A stretch of 64,000 nucleotides of DNA. Source: Prorocentrum cordatum (taxonomy: Eukaryota; Sar; Dinophyceae; Prorocentrales; Prorocentraceae). The position numbers and the translations under genes were made by a program. The stretch spans positions 75,001 to 139,000 of the forward strand of contig CAUYUJ010017899.1 of NCBI GenBank assembly GCA_963575745.1. Direction: 5' to 3'. A model generated the notes under the pieces. That model did not search any database, was not told where the DNA came from, and worked only from the letters and a program-made list of their open reading frames with translations. This document shows, one piece after another, positions 21,421 through 31,634 of this stretch (position 1 is the stretch's first letter; each line of letters starts with the position of its first letter).

Positions 21421-22035
21421 TTTTTGTATTTGTTTCATGTGTTGTTCGTTTTTCTCTTCCTCGTTTCGGATTTTCGATTTTCGGCCAACCCAGACGGGAA
21501 ACAGCAATGGCAGCCCAAAACAGAAACAACAGTGGCAGGACAACGGAACCGAACCGAACCGAAACCGGCGTGCACGATAATCCCAAAACGGAGCAACAAA
21601 CATACTCCCAAACAGCGAAAGAACAAGTTTATCTTGAAAAGGGGAAACAAAAAACGCCCCAGCGTCTAACATCATCCAAGCGTTCGCTGGAACTCGGGTA
21701 TGTGGGCGCTCTTTGACGGGCCCGTCCTGGATTTTGACGGTCCCGTTTTGGTGGAACGTCTGCAGCGGGAGCCCGCGTGGAATTGCAGACTGGGCCTCGT
21801 AATTTTCCTGTCGGCCCGGTCAGGCGAAGCCGAGTCCCCCGAACCCGAGTCTCACCACCCGCCAAACCACCCCGACCCAACCTGAAGGTCCCAATTCGCC
21901 CTCCATTCCCAGTGTGGCGTGGGGGGTGAGCCGGGGAACATTGAAAAAACAAATGTGGAACCCGTACCCCTCCCACCCGAAATTTGGGTCTTTGGGTTGG
22001 GATGAGGTGGTTTAGTAGATGGTCAGGCTATTGCG
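21421..22035. other. unassigned spacer
   Basis: Moderate GC, with a short ACCGAACCGAACCGAA run (21,550). No gene recognised. Confidence 0.45.
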
Positions 22036-22045
22036 TCTTCCCGGA

Positions 22046-22110
22046 GGAAGCGCGCGCGGAGCTGGCGGCGCGCCTGGACGGCCACGAGGCGCGCCGGCCC
22101 TCCCGGTCCA
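22046..22110 (+). CDS. possible coiled-coil mini-exon
   Basis: Reads EEARAELAARLDGHEARR after CCGGAG|GAAG. The pattern R-A-x-L-A-x-R-L/I-D resembles 19,925. Speculative, without splice-site or homology proof. Confidence 0.18.
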
Positions 22111-22169
22111 GTTTAAGCGGGTGGGGATGGACCCAGCTCCCCTCGGGCCATGGAAAGCTCACGACGGGA

Positions 22170-22745
22170 GGTTCTCCCTCCTCGCTCCTCCTCGATCCTC
22201 CTCGATCCTCCTCGCTCCTCGATCCTCCGCGCTCCTCCGTCCTTCGAGCGTCGATCCTCGTCCTCGACCCCCCTGGCGCCCGCGGCAAGGGCTGCCCGCC
22301 CCCCCCCGCGGCTGGCGCGGCCCCCGGGGGCCCTCGCAAAGCTCACATTTTCGAGGCCACGGCATCCACGGCATGCCGTGGTATCGGGCACCAGCGGGCT
22401 CCCAAGCGGAGCGCCCACGACTGGCGTTCGTGTCGCTTCCTCCTCGATCCTTCTCGATCCTCGATGCTCGATGCTCGATTCTCGTCCTCGATCTTCGTCC
22501 TCGATCTTCGTCCTCCTCAATCTCGATCCTCGACCTCGACCCTCGTCTTCGATCCTCGATCCTGGTCCTCCTCCTCGATCCTCGATCCTCGTCCTCGATC
22601 CTCGATCCTCCATACTCCTCCTCCTCCTCCTCCTCCTCCTCCTCCTCCTCCTCCTCCTCGATCCTCGATCCTCGTTCCTCGATCCTCGATCCTCGTTCCT
22701 CGATCCTCGATCCTCGACCCTCCTCCTCGACCCTCCCTCCTCGAG
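22170..22745. repeat. (GATCCTC)n/(CTC)n minisatellite
   Basis: CTCGATCCT units, interrupted at about 22,235-22,440 by unique DNA, with a CTC run at 22,617-22,660. Confidence 0.9.
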
Positions 22746-22774
22746 CGCCGGCGGCACCCCGCCTCCCAGGCGGC

Positions 22775-22900
22775 GCACGGGGGCCTGGCCGCCCGCACGC
22801 GTGCGCTCGAGGCGCGCGCCGCGGAGCTCGAGGCCGTGGCCGCCGCCGCCTCGGCCGCGCCCGCGGCCGCCTTGCGCGCACGCCGCCGCCGCCGCCGCCG
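22775..22900 (+). CDS. possible coiled-coil/Ala-rich exon
   Basis: Follows a pyrimidine-rich tract and CGCCTCCCAG|GCGGCG, the best acceptor-like context among the four helix-like segments. The frame reads AAHGGLAARTRALEARAAEL and runs on through an Ala-rich part. Leu and Ala recur at heptad-like spacing. It ends in Arg-rich GCC/CGC triplets and then a GGA array. No homologue recognised. Confidence 0.28.
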
Positions 22901-22907
22901 TCACTCA

Positions 22908-23015
22908 TCGGAGGAGGAGGAGGAGGAGGAGGATGAGGAGGAGGAGGGAGGAGAAGGAGGAGAAGGAGGAGGAGGAGGAGAAGGAGGAGGAGGAGGAGGA
23001 GGAGGAGGAGGAGGT
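22908..23015. repeat. (GGA)n array
   Basis: GGA/GAGGAGAA triplets on the + strand. Confidence 0.95.
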
Positions 23016-23032
23016 ACTGACACCGCTGCCCT

Positions 23033-23131
23033 GGCCCTGTTCTATCCGTGCTGGGCCTCCCAGGAGGCCTTCGTCGCCACAGCTGGATGCGCTTCGCGTT
23101 TCTGGGCAGAACGCGCTCCAGGAGAGGTCTG
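23033..23131. repeat. dispersed repeat B, copy 1
   Basis: Matches 46,696-46,790: CTCCCAGGAGGCC against CTCCTGGGAAGCC, then TCGTCGCCAC, GCTGGAT, CGCTTCG and TTCTGGGCAGAACGC. Confidence 0.75.
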
Positions 23132-24189
23132 GCCGTCGCCGTCACCGCCGTCGCCGCCGTCGCCGCCGTCCCGTGAAATCCGGGCGTTGCAGTTTGTTCA
23201 CGCCGGGCGTTTTCGACCGACTTCGGGCCCTGGGACCACCACATCGATCCAGCTTGAAAGATACGCCGCAGAAAGATTAGGTCTACATCATATGGCTCTG
23301 GCCGTGATTCTTCGCCATGTGGCAAGTTTTCCACAACACGTCGGACCTCGGGGTCGCCACCGCCGTCGCCGCCGCCGCCGTCACCGTAGGCGCCGCCGCC
23401 GTCGCTGCTCGCCGGCGCCGTCGCCGTCGCCGTCGTCGTCGCCGCCGTCGTCGCCGCCGTAGTCGCCGCCGGCAAAGGAGATCGGGGGACACGGCCGTGG
23501 AAACCCTCCGTCTGTTCCGACGGGGCCGTTTGGGGGACGGCTTGGGGTTATCTTTTTGGCAAGCTCGGGGCCGTCTTGGACAACTTTGTGCGTCTCTCTG
23601 AGCTGGCTTTGGGGTCTCCTGGGGCCGTCTCGGGGCTGTTGGGGCTGTCGTGGGGCCCACGTGGCTGGCGGTGCGGCTGCTGCAAATTCCCCCCCCCTGC
23701 AGCGCGTGCCGACAGACGCTGGGGCCGAAGTTCGTTAGATGATTGCAGACGTGTCCGAAGGGCAGGGCCCTGGAGTGCAGCAAGTGACGAAAACAATGGG
23801 TACCCATACCCATAGGGGGGACTGAGGGGGCCATGGGGGACCCCGCTCGAACGGGAGCCTCCTTTGGGGTCCGACGAACCGCACTCACACCCACAGCCAG
23901 TCCTCTCTCCGATCCCGCTGTTGGGTATCTCCTCTTTGGCTGCTGGGCTCTCGCGCGGTTCTCCGCGCGCGGGCCGGACGGTGAGAAGGTGCTCCCACCC
24001 GCAACGAACGAGAACGTGCATCGCTCGTTCGCCAGCCGTACTTTCTTGCAGCACTGCGGCAGCCCTCGGCGAGGGAGTGTTCCAAGGGTTGTGCCAGCAG
24101 GGCCTATATATTCTCGAGGAGGCGGGCGCGCCCCTGCGGGGCGGGCTCGCCGCGCCGGGCGTGGAGCGGTGCTCTCTCCGAGGGCACTG
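23132..24189. other. CGCCGC arrays and unassigned DNA
   Basis: CGC/CCGTCG triplet arrays at 23,140-23,170 and 23,360-23,470. The remainder to 24,189 has no recognised gene. TGGGTACCCATACCCA near 23,799 is a near-palindrome. Confidence 0.5.
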
Positions 24190-24680
24190 CCGGGAGAATC
24201 CAACGGGGATTGGATCTCGGCGAAGACGGCGAAGACAGCACCACCGCAGACGAAATGGAACCATGGGTCGACTACATCCAGCGAGCGACACGACGCGCAG
24301 AGCACCTCATGAAGCTCCACCATATCGACAATTGGGAGACGCTGCACAAACGGAAAGTCGGGCGCATGGCTTCACGAGTCGCAAACCACGACTGGACGAG
24401 GTGGACATGGCGAGTGCTGCGCTGGCACCCAGTCCTCAACCCGCGCCAGCGGGGACACAGGCAGCACGGTGGCCAAAACAAGCGCTGGGACGACGAAATC
24501 ACCACTTACTTACGTCAGCGCAGACCAGACCTCTACCGACCGCCCACGCAAGCCCATTCGAAAGGACAACCGAACGACATCACATCGACGCAAACAGCCC
24601 AAGACACCGAAGCATGGACAGCGCTCGAGCACCACTTCACCGACCTCACGTCGACCAGCACCCGGAACTCAGACCAATGA
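24190..24680 (+). pseudogene. 5'-truncated LINE tail
   Basis: An open frame of about 157 codons with the C-terminal signature of dinoflagellate non-LTR retrotransposons. It runs from an acidic lead-in through EPWVDYIQRATRRAEHL, then a basic stretch ending GRMASRVANHDWTRWTWRVL, then RPDLYRPP. The reverse transcriptase that should precede it is absent, so this is a 5'-truncated copy, the usual outcome of incomplete target-primed reverse transcription. It carries no stop before 24,678 and may be younger than the element at 3.8 kb. A CTC-rich tract (24,725-24,750) follows. Family recognition is from memory of the W-x-x-W-I-x-R-A-T pattern. Confidence 0.7.
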
Positions 24681-24879
24681 CGTAATCTCGCCCAACCCGC
24701 GCCGACACCGACACCAAGGACTTTCTTCTCCTCCTCCTCCCCCTCTCCTCCTAACTTCTTACATGTCTCGCATTGCATGAATCCAGACACCTCAGATCCT
24801 AGAGGCCATGGCCTCACCCACCTGGTCTGCTCTAGGCCCGGACGCTGTCCGCAACGGTGGTCGCATCGCATCGCATCGC

Positions 24880-25095
24880 AACATACTTATACTCTTATAC
24901 TATATGTGCGTCGCCCCCCCAGGGGCGACGCGCGCACCGAGAAATCTTATAGTATATGCTTCGTGGCGGGCGCTTTCTGGCCACGCCGCTCGGGAAACGG
25001 TATACTACAAAATGGGTATACTAGGTGTTCGGGTCGGACGCGTGCCTCCAAGGAGGACATACAGTATTAGTATGTCTCTGTGCGTCCCATTGGAG
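24880..25095. repeat. dispersed repeat C, copy 1
   Basis: About 210 bp matching 41,368-41,577: GGGGCGACGCGCGC, CCGAGAAATCTTATAGT, GGCGGGC...TTCTGGCCA, GTTCGGGTCGGACGC and TGCCTCCAAGGAGG. Both copies are on the same strand. Size and lack of ORF suggest a SINE or MITE. Confidence 0.85.
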
Positions 25096-25959
25096 GACGT
25101 TTTGGGGCCAAATCGTGAGGGAGCGCAAGCGCCAGCTGGGCTTCTCAAGAGCCCACGGGCCGGCGCTGTGCGTACCGTTGCCTGTTGGAAAACATCGTGC
25201 GCCCATGATTTCCACGGGTGCGGCGTACAGTCAAGGCGCTTCGAGAAGGACCGTTTTGGGTTCAGGAGGAGCAAAAGGAGGAGGAGGCCCTGCTCTTCGT
25301 CCTCCTCCCCCTCCTCCTCCTTTTGCTCCTCCTCCTCTTCTCCTCTTCCTCGCCCCCGTCCTCCTCTTCTTCCTCCTCCTCCGCCTCCTCAAACTATTCC
25401 GACGGTAGGACCCCGCATGGTAATTGCCAAGCCACAGGCGTATTCCTATTCTGCTTAAGAACTTCTCTGGGGGCGTTGCCTCGTCGCCATCGCCGCCACC
25501 GTCGTCGCCGCCGCCATCTCCGCGCCCGCGGGGATGTCATCCTTAGCCGATTTGGTTCAATCCTGATTTCCATATTCCGATACCGAATGTCCGCTGAAGA
25601 CCGACCGCAAGCGGAGCGCCGTGTCCGGGCTCCGCGACCTGGCCGGTGAGGTGGGCGCGCCCGTGAACCGTCGCAAGAGCAGGCTCCCAGGTCCAGGATT
25701 TCGACGTTCTGCACGCCCAGGTGCTTGCTGCTCGTGCGGCGGAAGACCCGCGGTGTCACGCCGAGGACGCGCGGTCCCAGCGCCACTCCGTCCTGCTCCC
25801 GCCGGTGCCTGGAGCTCAGGGCGCAGGCGGGCCCGCCCCGCTGGCAGGGGCGCGGCCGGCCGCGAACGAGGCCGAGGATGAGCAGGTTGGGTTTCGACTT
25901 CGCAGCTCGTCTTGCTTGTTCACGTGGCGCAGGTCGTAGCACTGCAAACTGGGATTTTC
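25096..25959. other. unassigned DNA with CTC array
   Basis: A CTC/CTT array lies at 25,290-25,390 and a CGCCAC/CGCCGC patch at 25,480-25,520. Part of 25,600-25,959 may be the decayed N-terminal region of the Rep-like element, but no motif is secure there. Confidence 0.4.
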
Positions 25960-26915
25960 TTTCGCTGTGGTCCACGTTCCCCGTGTGGCTGCAGGGCTTG
26001 AACTTCGTCATCGAATGGGCTGCGACCCTGGAGCGGTCACTCAGGTCGAAGGACGCGAGCAGGGTCCATCTTCACGCGATCGCAGAAGTCAAGAAGGCGC
26101 CTGATTGGACGTCGCTCGAGGCAATGTGTTTCCAGGGCGGCCTGCCCAATGCCTCTCCCACGAAAGCTAGAGGGGAACAATGTGTGAGTTGTCAAAGAAC
26201 AAGGACACTTCTACGCATGGGCGTGGATGGAGGGCACGTTGTTCATGCAGACATCCGGCTACGAACCTTGGACGGACTTCGAAGTAAAAAGGTGCCTCGA
26301 TCGACGAGCTGTGGAGCGAACGCACGCTGTCGCATGACGTGTATCTGGAACACGCAGCCCGAATGTGGGTAGGATATGTGAACCGCTGCAAGGCGGTGGA
26401 CGCGGCGCAGGTCTGTGAGCGGTCTAAGGCGCTGCAGCAGCGGCGCGCAGAGGTAGCGAGGGAGCTCGCCCTTCTGCGAAACGCCTTCCTCGCAGACGTC
26501 ATGGCTAGCTTAGCTCCATGGCGCAATCAGTCCCAAAGCAAGCTACCCCGCTATACGTTCTTGGTGCTGATAGGGTGCCTCGCGCCCGGGAAAGAGCACG
26601 CTGGCGCGCCCACTGGGCGCGGCGCATTTCGCCCAGGCTGTGCATAACGCGCTATCACCAGACTTGCGCGGGTGCAATTCTTCCGTTCACAGCTGCATCA
26701 TTTTTGACAGCGTTAACGGTATGAAATTTGTTCTGGACAACGGGGCTCTGTTCCAGGCAAACAACGACGTACACGCCCTCGGAGAGAGCAAGACTGGGAT
26801 GTTTTCGTCCAATATCTAGATCTGGCAAGTCCCAGTTGTCATCGCAGTCGATATGAGCGCCCGATGGAACCAACGCAGGGAGGGGATCCGTGACAATAGC
26901 ACGCATGTGTTTTAA
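25960..26915 (+). pseudogene. Rep-like (HUH endonuclease + SF3 helicase) pseudogene
   Basis: Four consecutive pieces of one protein in shifting frames. The N-terminal part has RVHLHAIAEV at about 26,060, with an H-x-H pattern (26,067-26,078) like Rep motif II. After a frameshift come GHFYAWAW and GYEPWTDFEVK. The F-E-V-K at 26,278-26,289 is where a Y-x-x-K motif III would lie, so the nucleophilic Tyr appears replaced by Phe. A second frameshift leads to a helical linker and FLVLIGCLAPGKEH, a Walker-A-like loop lacking Ser/Thr after GK. A third frameshift precedes CIIFDSVN (Walker-B-like), ALFQANNDVHALGESKTG and VVIAVDMSA. TAG at 26,817-26,819 is in frame; the last stop is at 26,913. The order fits replication-initiator proteins of CRESS-DNA viruses and related mobile elements. 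I recall close relatives as common dinoflagellate repeats. Non-functional. Confidence 0.6.
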
Positions 26916-27069
26916 AGTGGTCCGTCGTGGGTCACCCACATTTGCTGTCCTAGCAGGCATGAGCCTTTCCATATTTCGTTAGACCAGCATAAATCAACAT
27001 GACGCAATCCCCAACGTTGAGGAACTGTGAGATGCGTTATGGGGCGAGCTCTGGTCGTAGCTACGAAGT

Positions 27070-27258
<189 letters not shown>

Positions 27259-27759
27259 CGCGTGAAACGTCCTCGCCAGGGACAGTCTGCACGGGGGGCA
27301 AGGCAGGATTCAATATGATGTCAAATGGACGCGCTGGTTGATCTCACCTCCGTGTCTTGTCTTGGTCCGCGTCATCGCCGCCATCGCTGCCACAGGGGGC
27401 GAGTTTCTCGAGACGTCCTCGCATTTGAGTTTTGCGCGGGGTGCAAGACGGGAGCAGATTTCTGTCAAGGGGCGACCCTGCAATGTCGACAGGCTGCAGG
27501 TTTATTTCACACCCCGCACGTCCGAGTAATTGCGCCCCGGGTGCCAGCGTATCCGTGGCTCCACGATTACAGGCCGATTGTAGGATTGTCCGACTGCTTG
27601 ATTGGCTGGACCGTTGCTGTTGGGATGGGGACGTGCACGTGCCGGAGTGCCGCGCTGCGTCTGCTGTGCCGCGCCCAGCCGTGCCCGAGGACGGCCCCAG
27701 AGGCCCCACTAGAGCTCCAAGAGGCCTCCAACCTCCTTCCAACACTCCCTCCGAGGCCC
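27259..27759. other. unassigned spacer
   Basis: Open on both strands but with no recognised domain; no gene called. Confidence 0.4.
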
Positions 27760-28885
27760 CCGCCAGTTATTCAGCCATTCCTCCAGCCCCCCCTCCAACC
27801 CTTCCTCCCCTTCGAATCCTTGCTCCAATCCTCCCTCCAACCCTCCGTCCAAGTCTCTATCCAACCCTCCGTCCAACCCCCATTCCCATCCTCCCTCCCT
27901 CGCCCTCCCTCCAACTCTCCCTCCTCTGGTTTCTTCCCATCCGATCCCTCCTCCTCTGATCCCTCCTTCTCTGATCCCTCCTCTTCCGGTCCCTCCTCCT
28001 CTGATCCCTCCTCTTCCGATCTCTCCGATCTCTCCTCCTCAGAACCCCTCCTCTGATCCCCCCTCCTCTGATCCCTCCTCCTCCAGTCCCTCCTCCTCTG
28101 ATCCCTCCTCTTCCGATCTCTCCGATCTCTCTCCTCCGATCCCTCTTCTGATCCCTCCCCCTCTGGTCCCTCCTCCTTCGATCCCTCCTCCGATCCCTCC
28201 TCCTCCGATCCTTCCGATCCTTCCTCCTCCGATGCCTCCTCCTCTGATCCCCCCTCCTTTGACTCCTCCTCCTCCTCCTCCTCTGGTCCCTCCTCCTACG
28301 ATCCCCCCTCCGATCCCTCCTCCGATCCCTCCTCTTCCGATCCTTCCGGTCCTTCCTCTGATCCCTCCCTCTCCGGTCCCTCCTCCTCCGGTCCCTCCTC
28401 CTCCGATCGCTTCTCTTCCGATCCCTCCTCCGATCTTTCCTGCTCCGATCCTTCCTTCTCTGATCTCTTCTCCTCTGATCCCCCCTCCTCTGGTCCCTCC
28501 TCCTCGGCTCCCTCCTCCTCCGATCCCTCCTCCTCCGGTCCCTCCTCTGATCCCTCCTCTTCCGATCTCTCCTCTTCCGATCCCTCCTCCTTTGATCCCT
28601 CCTCCTCCAATCCCTCCTCCGATCCCTCCTCCTCCGATCCCTCCTCCCATCCTTCCGATCTCTCCTCCTCTGATCCCTCCTCCTCTGATCCCTCCTCCTC
28701 TGATCCCTCCCTCCTCCTCCGATCCCTCCTTCGATCCCTCCTCTTCCGATCCTTCCGCCCCGAATCCTCATCTGACCCCTCCTCTTCCGATCCCTCCTCT
28801 TCCGATTCCTCCTCCTTCTCCGATCCATCCAATTCTTCCTCTTCGGATCCCTCCTCTGATTCCTCCTCTGATCCCTCCTGCTCCG
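27760..28885. repeat. (TCCGATCCCTCC)n-type minisatellite
   Basis: About 1.1 kb of CTCCTC(C/T)GATCCCTC units, typically 12, 15 or 18 bp, grading from a CCTCCAACC form at the left. The 332-residue Pro-rich and 439-residue Arg-rich frames are by-products. Confidence 0.9.
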
Positions 28886-29165
28886 CAAGACCACGAGGTA
28901 GTCCATCAGGCAGCCAACGAAGCAGGCAACAAGGCAACCGACCAGGCGGTCAAAAAGGAACCCGACAAGCCAGCCACCGATGAACGCGACGAGGCAGCCA
29001 ACACGGCAGTCAAGCAGGCAGCTAACGAGACAAGCGGCGAGGCAGTCAACGAGGCAGCCCACGAGGCAGCGAAAGAGGCGGCCGACCAGGCAGCCAAAGG
29101 GCAACCGACAAGTCAGCCAACGAGGCAGTCGACGAGGCAGCCGACAAGGCAGCCACCGAACGACC
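28886..29165. repeat. 12-bp minisatellite (AGGCAGCCAACG)
   Basis: Diverged 12-mers with CAACGA/GACAAG variants. Because 12 is a multiple of 3, they read as Ala/Asn/Glu- or Gln/Pro/Thr-rich peptides. Confidence 0.85.
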
Positions 29166-29329
29166 CAGGAAGGCATCGGGAAACGGATGCCCTCTGTGGA
29201 CTGCGGCCACCCGCAGCGGAGCGCATGTGATCCCGTAGGCGAACGTTGTGTCTCAGCCGATCCCTACAAACCCTGAGTGTGACCTGGTTCGATGTTCCCC
29301 AATCAGTGCTTGCACTGAAGGGGCCCTAG

Positions 29330-29700
29330 CGGAAGTTGGAAGATTTGGCGACAGTTTCTCGCCGATTTTGGTAGCAAGCTGGGTTCCTGGGTTCCCAGTT
29401 CCGGGTTTCCGGGTTCCCGGTTAAAAGATTAGGCGAAATTTTCCCGCCGATTTTGGTAGCTGGCTGAGTTCCTGGGCTCCTGGTTCCGGCGTCCAGGTTC
29501 CTGGGTATTGGTTCCGGGCCGGTTTCGTTGGGTTCCGGGTTCCTGGGTTCCAGGGTTCCCGGTCGATCTTCTTAACGAATTCTTTATCTATCCCATGATT
29601 GATTATCGATCTCATGATCGATCGCATTATTCATCATACCCAATCGATCCCACCATCGATCTCATCAAGCTATCCACTGATTGGGGTCTTTCTCTGGGGT
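29330..29700. repeat. two ~95-bp units, then GGGTTCC and CGATC repeats
   Basis: CGCCGATTTTGGTAGC occurs at 29,361 and 29,445, followed each time by GGGTTCCTGGG-like DNA. 29,590-29,680 is rich in ATCGATC/CATCGATC. Confidence 0.75.
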
Positions 29701-29734
29701 AGTTATTTTCCATCTAGCGAGGAATAGGGTGCAG

Positions 29735-30760
29735 GCATCGCCCCGTCGTCGCGCTGTCAGCGAGGGCGCCGCAGGCAATGTTTTTTTACCAGAGCGGGCA
29801 CCGCCCATGGCCAAGCGCGGGCACCTCGGGCGCGTCAAAAAAGGGGGGTGCGGGAACCTCCCTGTCGTCGCATTGGTAGCGCGGGGCCCCCAGGCATTGT
29901 TTTTTAACAGCGCGGGGGCTGCCCGTGGCCACGCGCGTGAACCTCGGGCGAGTCAAATAGTAAGGTGCAGAAGCTTCCCCGTCGTCGCGTTGTCAGCGCG
30001 GGCGCCGCGGGCATTGGTTTTTATCGCTGCGGGCGCCGCCCATGGCCAAGCACGGGCACCTCGGGCGCGTTAAATGATGTGGTGCGGGAACCTCCCTGTA
30101 GTCGCATTGGTGGCGCGGGAACCCCGGACATTGCTTTTAACGGCGCGGGAACCGCCCATGGCCATGCGCGGGGACCTCGGGCGGGTCGAATTGATAGGTC
30201 GCGGGTCCTCCCCGTCGTTGCGTTGTCAGCGCGGGCGACGCGGGCATTCTTTTTTACCCAGCGCGGGCGCCGCCCGTGGCCGAGCGCGGGCACTCCGGGC
30301 ATGTCGAATGATAGGGTGCGGGAATCTCCTTGTCGTCGCATTGGTGGCGCGGGAGCCCTGGGCATTGTTTTTCAACGACGTGGGCGCCGCCATGGCCGAG
30401 CGCGGGAGCCTCGGGCGCGTCCAATCAGAGGGCGCGGGGTCCTCCCTGTCGTCGCGTTGTTAGCGCGGGCGCCGCGGGCTTGGTTTTTCTGCCAGCGCGG
30501 GCGCCGCTCATGGCCGAGCGCGGGCATCTCCGGCACGCCAAACAATGCGGTGCGGGGCTCTCTCCGTCGTCGCATTGCCGGCGCGGGAACCCCGGGCGTT
30601 GGTTTTTAACGGCGCGGGAGCCGCTCGTGCGCGGGGACCTCGGGCGCGTCGAATCATGGGGTGCGGCCCCCCCATGTCGTCGCGTTGTTAGCGCGGGGGT
30701 CCCGGGTTATGTTTTTCAACGGCACGGGGGCGCCGCCCCGTTTGGGGTTTTGAAATCATA
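29735..30760. repeat. 117-bp tandem array, 9 copies
   Basis: Each unit has GTCGTCGCRTTG, AGCGCGGGNGCC, a GGGCATTGTTTTT-like block, CGCCCATGGCC and GGCGCGTC. The block recurs at 29,771, 29,891, 30,008, 30,126, 30,242, 30,360, 30,477, 30,594 and 30,704. 117 is a multiple of 3, so long false ORFs run through it. Confidence 0.9.
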
Positions 30761-31124
30761 AAAAAAGGTTAATGGGGGGAGGGGATGAGGGGGTGAGAGG
30801 GGGGGGGGGGGGGGCGCGCGGGGAAACTTTGGCATTGTATCTACCGCGTTGCCACGAACGGGATGTCGCGCCCTCCGCGCGGTAGGGGGGCGTTGGCTGG
30901 GTTGGCAGCGCGCGGCGGTGGGTAAGGTGCGCATTGTTCAGTTAAGTTAACAAGCAGCAGTTGTAGTTTCTATTTGCTTAGATGTTCGAATGCAAGATGC
31001 GGTATGTTCAGGTGCGTCATGCCAGCGCACCATAACACACTTCATGTTAAGTTAGCCTGAGCAGAATGTGTTAAATCTAGTTCAGCTGCGTTACGTTATT
31101 GTACTGTGTGTTGTGTGTGTGTGT

Positions 31125-31161
<37 letters not shown>

Positions 31162-31634
31162 GGGTCGAACTCATGTTAAATGCGTGTAAGTTCAGTCAAC
31201 GTTAGTCAAGTTGGGCTAAGGTGGTTTAGTTTTTTATGTGAAAAATATGAAAATATAAAAAGATGAGTTACGTCAAATTAGGTTAGAGTGCGGTAAGTGA
31301 AGTTAAGTGAGCTATGTTAAGATATGGCAAGCTAGGCTGAGTCAAGGCAAGTTAAATAAGGGTAAGCTAAGTTGAGTCAAGTCGAGTGATGCCACGTTAT
31401 AAGGTGAGCTCGGGTTACGTTAAGTTCAGGTATAAGCTCAGTTAAAGCAAGATGATATAACTTAGGCTAATCTAAATTAAGTTGCCGAACGTCAACCTCA
31501 CACCGCCCAACTTGCCTGGCGTGGTTCTAAATTAAGTTGCGTTGCGCCCATTTGCCGCGACTTAATTGTAGTTCCACCCGCGACAGCGTCATGAATGTGA
31601 AATCAGGTAACTGGATTTCCAGTGGGCACCCAAC
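30761..31634. other. AT-richer island with GTTAAGT motifs
   Basis: 30,795-30,818 is a G tract. 31,105-31,158 is a GT run. From 30,930 to 31,510 GTTAAGT, AAGTTAAGT and CAAGTTAA recur irregularly, giving lower GC than the rest of the window. No gene recognised. Confidence 0.6.

Noticed and set aside
24100-24130. GCCTATATATTCTCG as a TATA promoter
   Set aside because: An isolated match; dinoflagellate promoters usually lack TATA boxes and no gene start follows clearly.
28232-29230. 332-codon Pro-rich and 439-codon Arg-rich frames
   Set aside because: Minisatellite units of 12-18 bp keep frames open; there is no non-repetitive core.
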